DNA of 64,000 bases from Atherinomorus stipes (taxonomy: Eukaryota > Chordata > Actinopteri > Atheriniformes > Atherinidae). Both the position numbers and the translations under genes were made by a program. This document shows positions 58,401 to 64,000 of this stretch, piece after piece; the stretch's first letter is position 1, and the number at the start of each line of letters is the position of its first letter. The stretch covers positions 146,297 through 210,296 of the forward strand of contig JALJCO010010470.1 in the NCBI GenBank assembly GCA_023101725.1. Reading direction: 5' to 3'. Under the pieces are notes generated by a model. The model worked only from the letters and a program-made list of their open reading frames with translations, was not told the DNA's origin and did not search any database.

Positions 58401-61400
58401 CGGGACTGCAGACACATACTATTGAGCTAGTCTGCATTCATAAACATGGGGGAATTCCAGTCAGGGTTTACAAACAAATGGGTTAAAACAAAAAACTTTT
58501 GCAGCAACATTGAAGGAGGCAACAACAACGTTGTCATTACCTGTAAGTTTATTTATTTTCTAAATGCTGATAAAGTGCCCACGGTGCTAACAGATAGCCT
58601 CTTAGCCAACAAACATAGCAGCTGGCAGGTTGAACTAGTTTCTCTTCATTATAGCCAAATAAGGTTATAGCCAATCAAAAATGAAGTCAGCTTGGTCTCC
58701 GGGCAGATCATATCACTACCAAGGTTATAATAGTTTTGGGTTTTTAATTAGTTTCAGTTTTCATTTAGTTTTGACTTTTTGTTTTTCAATTCAGTTAGTT
58801 TTAGTCACTTTTTTGAGCAGGTTTTCTAGTTTCTATTAGTTTTTATTTTGGGGGGAAAATACTTAGTTTTAGTTTAGTTTTTATTAGTTTCAGTGTTGTA
58901 GTTTTTTGGGGGGGTTTTCTCGTAAATTATAAGTATTTGTCTGGTGTGACATTCAAAATCATCTTAAAAGTCACTCAGAGTAAAAAAAAAATATTAAGTA
59001 AACAGAATAAGTAGAAATAGATTTCATATCAACCCCAAAGGCTGATGTATTTAACAAATTTACAAAGACTAAGGATGTTTTTGAAATAATTTCAGTTAGT
59101 TTTAGATAGTTTTGTAAAGAGACAATACATTTTCAGTTAGTTAGCACTTTTTTTTAAATGTCATTTTTTATTTTTATTTTAGTTAACAAAAATGTCTTTT
59201 TTATTTTAGTTTTAATTTTTTCGTTAGTTTTAGGTTACCCGTTGGGCCCCTGCTGTTGCAGGACTCTGGTGCACATATGAACACACCTGAGGTCAGACAC
59301 GCAGGTGAGGCAGCAGGAACCAACGATAAAATGATTATGGACACACTTCCAACAGCCGATAATCCATCAGAAAGAAAACAGAATGTATTGTAGGCTATAT
59401 TATTAATATAAACAGGAATATAATTCATTGTTTTATGAATGACACAAACCTGTAACCTTGATACCAAGTTCCAACACTAACTGACCTAAATTCAAACTTT
59501 TTTCTTTTTCCTTTCTTTTGTTTTAAATACAACCTAACTAACTAAAACTAGACTAAAACCTTTTTTAATTCCATCAACTAAAACTCTGAGATACAGAAAT
59601 GACTAAAATGTGACTAAAACTAATGAACATTTTCATCAGAAAGACAGTGGGCCGGATTTACTAAGATCCAAATTTGCGTGTAGTAATTTGCTCATGCAAG
59701 CCGGAATTTTGTGCGGGGGGCTGAACCACGGTTTGCGGGTGATTTACAAAGAATGAAGGCGCAAACGTGTTGGAAACGCCTCAATATAAATGAGGGTTTT
59801 GCATGTGGCGAATTGCGAAAGACGACAGCACAAAAGGAAATACGGCCCACAAAGGGAGACATTAGTGGAGGAAGGAGATGAAAATATAATTTAAAATAAG
59901 TATGATAAATACAAAAATTGCTGAACAGATGAAAGTGTCTGAAACTCCAACATGGTCTCGATGACACACGAGGTGCGCACTTTGGCACAATGCCAACAGC
60001 TTCAAAGGCTCGTGCTGCCAGATGACTGTGATCCTGTCCACCGGCTAAAATCCAAGTTAAAATGTGTCGTTGGCAAAAAGGGGAAATAAAAAGACACAAT
60101 TACTGCAGCTTCAGTTCTCATTAAGCTGCTGCAGCTGCAAACTTTGTTTCATTCATCCAGAATATTTTACACCGTGCTAAACAGTGGTTGCTGTGGTGAT
60201 TTTTACTGAATTAACAATGAGAACTAAACACGCTGCCCTCACTGCTCATGAAAAATGATTTTGAATCAGACGTGTGTGTCCAGGACTGCCCCCCTCAGAA
60301 GTTGCAGCCTTTTGTGTGCAAAGCTGCACTTTGCACCTGCTTTCCAGACGCACTAAAATAGATGCAAAAAAACAGCAAAGCAACGCGTCTCACGGTTGAT
60401 AAAGCACTTTGCAAGTGCTAAATTAATATATTTACATTTTTTCCTCCCATCAGATGCACAATTGCGTGTAAACGCCCCACATCGCATGTTCATAGCAACA
60501 GAGGTGCAAAATTGATAAGAGGTGCTGTTTAGCAGGTTTGAAAGACGGAACCTGTTTAACTGTTAATAGATCAGTTTGTACATTTTTTGCGTGAGCAATG
60601 AGATAGCTCACGTTTTTATATGCGAGCTATCTCATTGCAAACCTTTGACAGATCCGGCCCGAAGACTGAAACTCAGATAGCTTCCAGAATCAGGACTGCG
60701 TAAACCCGATCAGTGGTTGTGTGTGACCGACCTTGTTGGGGGTGTTGTCCTTGTCCTCCGGCTCCGACCCCGTCAGCAGGATCAGACTCTGGCTCTTTCC
60801 CTCTCTCAGCCTCTTGGCCACCCTCAGCCTCCTCAGACCGTACGGAGTCACGTCCTGTGATGTCAGAGGGGGGGTGACCTCAGGACGGGGCCCGCCGCCC
60901 GGCGGGACTGGAGCCACCGCTTCCTCTGGGCGGCGCTCGGCAGCGGTGAGCTCGGGGCGAGGGGCGGGGCGAGGGGGGGCGGTCTCACTGGGAGGGGTCG
61001 TCGTGGTTAATGTCTCGGCAGGTGGCGTCGTGTCCCTCGCGTGGCCTGCAAGATGGCGGCCGGTGGCGGTTCCTTCTGTGGTGGCGGCATCATTACAAAC
61101 GTTAGCATCCTCCACTGACCTTGCCCCCCTCTCCTTCTCTTTCTCTTTGTCCCTCTCCCTCTCTCTCTCCCTTTCTTTGGCCTCCCGGAGGGGTCGAATG
61201 AGATCTGCAATGGAGGTCCTTTTGACCTTCACCCCCTCTGCGCCTCCTCCCTCTCCCCCGCCGGCCTTGGCAGCGCGGCCGGCTCGAGCCCTCTTGAAGG
61301 CGAAGAAATCACCAAACTTTTTCTTGATATTTTTGGTGGGAAGTGTGGTGGTAGTGGGGGTGGGGGGGGTGGCGGAGATGTGGGGGGTGGTGGATGTAAG

Positions 61401-61583
61401 GGGGGGTGGAACGTCGGGGGACGTACAGGGTGCGTCGACAGATGTGACGGGGGAGGTGAGGGTGGTTGTGGCAGGGGGGTGGTGATGTCAGACAGAGAGG
61501 AGAAAGGGGTGGAGGCTGAGGGGGTGGGGCTTGACTCTGGGGGAGTGGCTTGGGCAGGGTTTGACTCCTCCCACCGGCCTTTT
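36978..61583 (-). CDS. unnamed proline-rich disordered protein, C-terminal part (eight exons)
   Basis: Minus-strand exons, in transcription order: 61583-60732, 54864-54760, 49069-49033, 48950-48882, 47540-47290, 46127-46007, 43363-43274, 37411-36978. The last seven have AG/GT boundaries and join without a phase error to 368 codons plus TGA, which chance would rarely give. The protein is rich in Pro, Ser, Glu and Arg. Visible pieces are a basic aromatic patch (KKKFGDFFAFKRAR), TSIADLIRPLREAKE, a charged repeat (ERERERERDKEKEKE), a helix SFEQRLQVMLQRVG and proline-rich runs. No catalytic domain or membrane segment is seen. It resembles the disordered tail of a cytoskeletal scaffold; CARMIL-type proteins are one guess, not an identification. 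The 5' end is not in the window or not recognised. It converges on ric8a. Confidence 0.65.
37440..37625. repeat. TTTTAGTTT-rich interspersed repeat, partial
   Basis: Tracts of TTTTAGTTTTTATT type, matching longer copies at about 55060-56166 and 58719-59650, all in introns of the minus-strand gene. Confidence 0.6.
37804..38582. mobile_element. TTAA foldback element, AGGTCGAGTC family, copy 2
   Basis: TTAA at 37800-37803 and 38583-38586; ends AGGTCGAGTCC and GGACTCTACCT. Same family as 623-1152. Confidence 0.75.
38767..39631. mobile_element. CACTGCAAAAA foldback element with TTAA insertion
   Basis: Ends CACTGCAAAAACTTAAATC and an inverse ending TTTTTGCAGTG. The right arm is broken by the element at 39085-39542. 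Confidence 0.75.
39085..39542. mobile_element. TTAA foldback element, AGACACACAACG family
   Basis: TTAA at 39081-39084 and 39543-39546; ends AGACACACAACGTAACTTT and AAAGTTCCGTTGTGTGTCT. Removing it restores the host arm, with one TTAA left. Confidence 0.85.
40866..42038. mobile_element. 1.1-kb TTAA element family D, complete copy
   Basis: TTAA at 40862-40865 and 42039-42042; ends AGGAGCCCTATCATGAAAA and AAAAGCATGATACAGCTCC. It is the reference copy for the pieces at 2462, 18446 and about 53430. Confidence 0.8.
42043..42244. mobile_element. TTAA miniature element, CTCATTCACTG family
   Basis: TTAA at 42039-42042 and 42245-42248; ends CTCATTCACTGACATTGACG and CGTCAATGGCAGTGAATGAG. Only about 200 bp. 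It shares its left TTAA with family D. Confidence 0.85.
42588..43170. mobile_element. TTAA foldback element, AGGATAACTT family
   Basis: TTAA at 42584-42587 and 43171-43174; ends AGGATAACTTG and AAGTTATTCT with arms of about 250 bp. It lies about 100 bp downstream of the 43363-43274 exon on the minus strand. Confidence 0.75.
43274..43363 (-). CDS. unnamed gene, exon
   Basis: Acceptor actttcag, donor gtgagg. It encodes SLPKPQQHVKAFPQRRAVSV then HEDALTITQ, and leaves one base. A CA-rich microsatellite lies directly upstream of the acceptor (43370-43403). Confidence 0.68.
43557..43810. mobile_element. CACTGCAAAAA element, half copy
   Basis: Left arm only (ACTGCAAAAACTCAAATC onward); the inverse arm is missing. 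Confidence 0.6.
44217..44360. repeat. mariner-type element end fragment and poly-G tract
   Basis: CGAAAGTTTAGACAC and TTAAAGAAAAGGCTAAATTC match one end of the 32827-33349 family. It is followed by a G run of about 24 (44334-44357). Confidence 0.55.
44361..45590. other. intron of the unnamed gene, no element recognised
   Basis: Mixed sequence with no splice-consistent frame matching the minus-strand gene. Confidence 0.35.
45591..45850. repeat. RTE-like tail and mariner-type fragment
   Basis: GGCGGAGGTCTGCGCTCTCC is a signature of fish RTE-related repeats. It is followed by TTGAACCACAATTCAAAATC from the mariner-type family. Confidence 0.4.
46007..46127 (-). CDS. unnamed gene, exon
   Basis: Acceptor aatcatcag, donor gtatgc. 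It encodes DESPEGAVFTQSPRKDLLPL and WRSAGAPDRSEKAQSVTE, and leaves one base. Confidence 0.65.
46706..46950. mobile_element. CACTGCAAAAA element, half copy
   Basis: CACTGCAAAAACTTAAATC and one arm; no inverse arm. Confidence 0.6.
47290..47540 (-). CDS. unnamed gene, proline-rich exon
   Basis: Acceptor gtcccaag, donor gtaacc. It encodes LPMRPLDPGRPDPLLYPKPA and KPSVAAKPPLPTPAGARPSS, with several PxxP motifs suited to SH3 binding. GC content is much higher than in the flanks. A fragment of an Angel-like mobile element begins about 60 bp before its acceptor. Confidence 0.65.
47602..48062. mobile_element. Angel-like element, internal fragment
   Basis: Matches the interior of 10739-11616 (CCTCCATACTGCTCGTCCAA, AACAAAGAAAGAAAG inverse) but lacks the TTAA ends. 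A poly-G tract (47580-47598) separates it from the coding exon at 47540. Confidence 0.65.
48100..48371 (+). mobile_element. Tc1-like 3' terminal fragment
   Basis: AT-rich segment with GATGGGGTGCTGAGTG, GGCTGCAATGAAACAAAGAG and a terminus CTGAATACTTTCCATACCCA followed by CTGTA, the standard 3' end of a fish Tc1 family. Coding part absent. Confidence 0.75.
48882..48950 (-). CDS. unnamed gene, exon
   Basis: Acceptor gtccttcag, donor gtatga. It encodes AILDKPEPPPTHTKPRTMST, a Pro-rich segment with an Arg-x-x-Ser kinase-like site, and leaves one base. Confidence 0.65.
49033..49069 (-). CDS. unnamed gene, 37-bp microexon
   Basis: Acceptor ctgttgcag, donor gtgggt. It encodes NKDEELRKANSA and leaves one base. 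It fits only in the frame set by the neighbouring exons. Confidence 0.65.
49304..52356. mobile_element. TTAA foldback element carrying a minisatellite
   Basis: TTAA at 49300-49303 and 52357-52360; ends AGTGCTGATGACATGA and TCGTGTCATCAGCACT. About 3.05 kb, most of it the 39-bp minisatellite. No coding sequence expected. Confidence 0.7.
50144..51985. repeat. 39-bp minisatellite, about 48 units
   Basis: The unit includes ctcagtccgcttggtgctgg followed by tctgggtctccttaca, 39 bp with 38-bp and longer variants. Because 39 is divisible by three and the unit lacks stops, long spurious frames appear on both strands (321 codons at 51037-52002 plus). They are not credible genes. Confidence 0.93.
52400..52927. 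mobile_element. hAT-like element
   Basis: Starts CAGGGATGCACGAAACC and ends ATTATCATGCACCCG, the sort of ends seen on fish hAT miniature elements. The target duplication is not clear. Confidence 0.45.
52994..53402. mobile_element. hAT-type element, intact non-autonomous copy
   Basis: Flanked by tggctaac (52986-52993) and aggctaac (53403-53410), an 8-bp duplication with one change. Ends TAGGGGTGTAA and TTACACCCCTA. Same family as 28631-30270. Confidence 0.8.
53430..54499. mobile_element. 1.1-kb TTAA element family D, further copy
   Basis: Same order of blocks as 40866-42038; right end ATACAGCTGC before TTAA (54500-54503). Left end eroded. Confidence 0.65.
54760..54864 (-). CDS. unnamed gene, exon with helical segment
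   Basis: Acceptor tcttccag, donor gtagaa; 35 whole codons. It encodes KHASESAASFEQRLQVMLQR then VGVAKTPPADTKMCQ. The amphipathic SFEQRLQVMLQRVG is the most protein-like part of the gene and the best search query. Confidence 0.7.
55060..56166. repeat. TTTTAGTTT-rich interspersed repeat, split by a TTAA element
   Basis: Left part 55060-55431 and right part 56103-56166 line up with the continuous copy near 58719-59225. Confidence 0.55.
55432..56098. mobile_element. TTAA foldback element, AGGTTGAATATG family, complete
   Basis: TTAA at 55428-55431 and 56099-56102; ends AGGTTGAATATGTAACA and TGTTCCATATTCAACCT. Confidence 0.8.
56170..58090. other. intron with one possible plus-strand exon
   Basis: AT-rich sequence apart from the possible exon at 56771-56864. 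No complete mobile element found. Confidence 0.35.
56771..56864 (+). other. possible orphan plus-strand exon
   Basis: A pyrimidine-rich acceptor (ctctttttcag) and a consensus donor (gtaagt) enclose 31 open codons reading FEEELARFGQMTCCRLLLSL and QQLRVIPQSC. At 57406 a second good acceptor leads to IKP, a stop, and AATAAA (57419-57424), as if a small spliced transcript ended there. It lies in a 5.9 kb intron of the minus-strand gene. It could be part of an unrecognised mobile element or chance; the product is unknown. Confidence 0.25.
58128..58396. repeat. 14-bp minisatellite, about 19 units
   Basis: Unit gcgggtctgaaact with variants taaaact and tgaacct. Intron of the minus-strand gene. Open frames across it are a by-product of the unit. 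Confidence 0.92.
58719..59650. repeat. TTTTAGTTT-rich interspersed repeat, long copy
   Basis: AAGGTTATAATAGTTTTGG start, T/AGTTTT tracts, and an inverted AAAACTAA-rich tail (59530-59620), suggesting a foldback. Confidence 0.55.
59652..60661. mobile_element. foldback element with GGGCCGGAT ends
   Basis: Ends GGGCCGGATTTACTAA and GATCCGGCCC; internal GC/TG hexamers such as TTGCGTG. Ends of this kind are found on fish Harbinger-like miniature elements. It stops about 70 bp before the 60732 donor. Confidence 0.6.
60732..61583 (-). CDS. unnamed gene, large exon with basic patch (possible frameshift)
   Basis: Acceptor ccctgctgcag, donor AAG/gtcggt. The 3' part reads KKKFGDFFAFKRARAGRAAK, TSIADLIRPLREAKE, an ERER/KEKE stretch and YGLRRLRVAKRLREGKSQSL. 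That frame meets a TGA near 61490. Upstream of it a different frame is open and reads a natural Pro/Ser/Thr-rich sequence (RWEESNPAQATPPESSPTPS). The two frames overlap across runs of five to eight C, so a one-base length error or a real indel there is likely. Confidence 0.6.
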
Positions 61584-61708
61584 CTGCAGCAGGGAGACAG
61601 CAGAAAGAGCAACAGACAGAAAGTAAGTTGAAGACCTGAGTCGCATGCTGAGCTCAGGAGAACAGGAGGAACCGTCATGCAAACATGTCAGTCAGCAGGG
61701 CCGCGTCA

Positions 61709-61720
61709 CCCCCCCCCCCC

Positions 61721-61766
<46 letters not shown>
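61709..61766. repeat. poly-C tract followed by (CA)n
   Basis: About 29 C then about 13 CA units, upstream of the 61583 acceptor on the minus strand. Length is likely unreliable. Confidence 0.85.
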
Positions 61767-61768
<2 letters not shown>

Positions 61769-61849
61769 ACCAGGTAACCACAGCCACATCACCAGCTGAT
61801 TTTCAGCAGTTTCCTCTTTTATTTCCTCTCTGTAAAAAAACCCAAAACA

Positions 61850-62075
61850 TACAGTCATCCTCTAAATTATTCATCCCCTGCAATTAAAGAAAAGGTTTAG
61901 TTCAAATAAAAATTCAAAAAACTAAAAACTAAAGAAAGAAATAAAAATTTTCAAAATTATAATTTAGTGAAATAAAATATCGCTTTTGAATTGTAGCTGA
62001 AAAGAATAATTTTTAAAAACAAAAAAACAAAATTGTCCCAGACACATTAGAGCACCTTTCCCATGAACATTGGCA
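61850..62075. mobile_element. mariner-type element, end fragment
   Basis: CAGTCATCCTCTAAATTATT and CAATTAAAGAAAAGG match one arm of 33972-36733; the other arm is missing. Confidence 0.55.
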
Positions 62076-62269
62076 GTGTTGGGGAGAATACATCCTAAAT
62101 GTATTTAGTTACAGAATACTGAATACCCACTTAAAAATGTATTAACGTATTTTGTTACATTGCTTAACTCTAGTACTATATTCTAAATACTTAAAATACT
62201 TCTCCTTAAACAGCATTTATTGGTTATACTTGTATGATCCCCGAGGGGAAATTTAGGGCTCTGCATTTC

Positions 62270-62460
62270 ACCATCTCTGTACTGTGAGTATCAGAGAGCA
62301 GTGGGCTGCTACTTAAAGCACCCGGGGAGCAGTTGGTGGGGGGTTTAGGACCTTGCTCAGGCGTCCACAGTGGTACACCCAGGGGTCGTGTCGGGGGATC
62401 GAACCTGGGTCCTCCGCGCCCAGGCCCACGACGCTACCACCGGGCTATCCACTCCTCCCT
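62270..62460 (-). repeat. tRNA-like SINE or tRNA-derived repeat fragment
   Basis: On the minus strand, TAGCCCGGTGGTAGC resembles a polymerase III A box and GGTTCGATCCC is a perfect B box, about 30 nt apart. No folded acceptor stem is evident, so a SINE head is likelier than a working tRNA. Confidence 0.45.
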
Positions 62461-62652
62461 ATGTCTGTTAAATGCCACTTTATGCAAAGCAGGTCCTCCC
62501 ACAGGAAACACGAATATATCAATGCTAAACCTTATTTGAAATAAAACAATTACCAATTTGTTCAAAATTAATTTTAATATTTATTACAGTGTACAGATTA
62601 TATTTCTGTTCCTGTAATATAGTGACAAAGTGCTTGTACCTAAACTACTTAA

Positions 62653-63531
62653 AGGAGTACAGCGCAACTTCCAGCTTTTTTCCAGAAGTTCGCCCCCTTC
62701 TGGCGACAAGTGGAAGTGATGCTAATGTCGTGCACCTGCATGAGCTGCTTCGACTGCATTGGTCTCTAATTTAACCCAAATTACACTCAGTCTGAGCCCA
62801 GAGTTAAGAGTCACGATGTTTACTGAAGTAATAAAGTTATGAATAAGTTGTTTACGGTTTGACCGCTGAGTAAAAAAGTGTATCTCCTCCCCAGGAACAG
62901 TCATATGTCTGTCATACTGCTACATTTACATGCTAAAAACTTAGCATTGCAACATTATGCATCCTTATTTCCATCATACATCACATTTACCTTGTTAGTG
63001 AGAAGAAAGCCAACTGTGAGTCCATTTTATTGCCAGACTGGATCAGAGCTCCCTCCAATTAAAAAGCGAAAGAAAAAAGGCGGCTCGGTTGTTTACTCCC
63101 ATCTTACTCAGGTGCCGGTGTTATGTCGAAAAATGCCCCCCTGCCATGGGGACCAGTCAGACTCCAGTTTGGTTCTCTTCGTCTCACAAGACAAAACTTT
63201 TCTTCTTTGTCTTACTGGAGTCTGAGTTGGGGTTTGCGAGGCACCTGTTCTCCATCTTTTAGCAGCAGTCGGTGTTGTCTCAACATGCGCGGACCTGCGG
63301 CGGCGGAATACACAACACCAGTGCAGCCATACGAACGAGAACGTGCAGCTCGTCTCCCCCACAAGCGCCCCCGTGAGGCTTCGTACCCAAAACTCTCGCA
63401 TTGAGCAGAAACAGTATTAGAGACCACCGCAGTGAAGAAAGATCAGCTCATTCTACACATCAGGTTGTTGTTAGAACATGTGGAGGAAAGAAAATAATAG
63501 TATTTAACGTTTAAACTTGCGCAATGCACCT
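62653..63531. mobile_element. TTAA foldback element, AGGAGTACAGCGCAA family
   Basis: TTAA at 62649-62652 and 63532-63535; ends AGGAGTACAGCGCAACTT and AACTTGCGCAATGCACCT. Short open frames inside are not supported as genes. Confidence 0.75.
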
Positions 63532-63535
63532 TTAA

Positions 63536-64000
63536 TGCTACCTTGAAAGCAGATCACAGTCTTGACTGAAAGAGTCATCTGTGCAGATTTCTTATCATGC
63601 GAAGGCCCCTTTAGCCGTCAAAAATGCAATAAAAAGCAAAAGTACAGACAACAAACTGTCAAAACGCCTAAATTTAAGGTGTTTCTTCAGATTCGAGTTT
63701 GAGTCTTTGAACACAGCTAGCAGGTTGTTCACAGACAGATTATCCTGCATCGTCAGCTTTCACTCATCCCGCTCCTTTTTTAATGCAACAGCTTGCTTGT
63801 ATTTCCAGGACGTAAATGCATTTTTCCATCACTTGATGCAGGTGGATTCGGCTGTGGTTGTGATTCCAGCTCTTCAGCTCTTCGTCTGAATCCATACCTG
63901 ACCACGCATGTGAATGCTGCTGTGATGCTAGGTACTAAACAGCATGCTAGGAAGTGTTTAGGTGCAGTGTTACTGGAAATGCTGGGATAACCTACGCAAT
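63536..64000. other. right edge, unrecognised
   Basis: No exon of the minus-strand gene and no element end could be fixed here. Confidence 0.35.

Noticed and set aside
58133..58417. Open frames with QTRSFRPAV-type repeats
   Set aside because: Arise from the 14-bp minisatellite; no other coding sign.
61007..61120. Donor AAG/gtcagtg at 61120 as the end of the large exon
   Set aside because: The frame stays open to 60732 and the possible downstream acceptor is in the wrong phase.
60690..61232. ERERER run as a sign of a spurious frame
   Set aside because: Kept as coding: the flanking sequence is non-repetitive, and the exon ends in phase with the next exon.
1..64000. CRISPR array, bacterial operon or prophage
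   Set aside because: The tandem repeats lack spacers, and gene structure is eukaryotic throughout.

Overview
The window reads as nuclear DNA of a ray-finned (teleost) fish. Exons are short and bounded by GT/AG sites, and many introns are packed with Tc1/mariner, hAT and TTAA-flanked miniature elements typical of teleost genomes. No operon, prophage, CRISPR array, rRNA or complete tRNA was seen.

Gene 1 (plus strand, 1335-20649) is the 3' three quarters of ric8a (Ric-8A/synembryn, chaperone and guanine-exchange factor for G-alpha subunits). Nine exons join in perfect phase for 393 codons plus a stop; the first ~160 codons lie left of the window. Gene 2 (minus strand, stop at 36978, recognisable to 61583 and probably continuing right of the window) is a proline-rich, mostly disordered protein that I could not name. 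Its last seven exons join in perfect phase (368 codons plus stop). Its largest exon (61583-60732) carries a basic/aromatic patch and a probable homopolymer frameshift. The two genes point tail to tail, with their stop codons about 16.3 kb apart.

Everything else is mainly mobile DNA. At least 17 foldback elements end at TTAA on both sides or at a one-base variant of it (piggyBac-like target choice). They belong to over a dozen terminal sequences, are often nested, and in two places abut while sharing one TTAA. Three or four Tc1/mariner copies with visible transposase remnants, two hAT copies with readable 8-bp duplications, another interrupting hAT, an L2-like reverse transcriptase scrap, and two minisatellites (about 39 bp and 14 bp units) complete the picture. 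The order of insertion can be read directly in several places.

I found no convincing new molecular system. The most useful leads are the TTAA element nests, a 39-bp minisatellite grown inside one TTAA element, a Tc1 copy broken by a single stop codon, the unnamed proline-rich gene, and two blocks where the assembly itself looks wrong.
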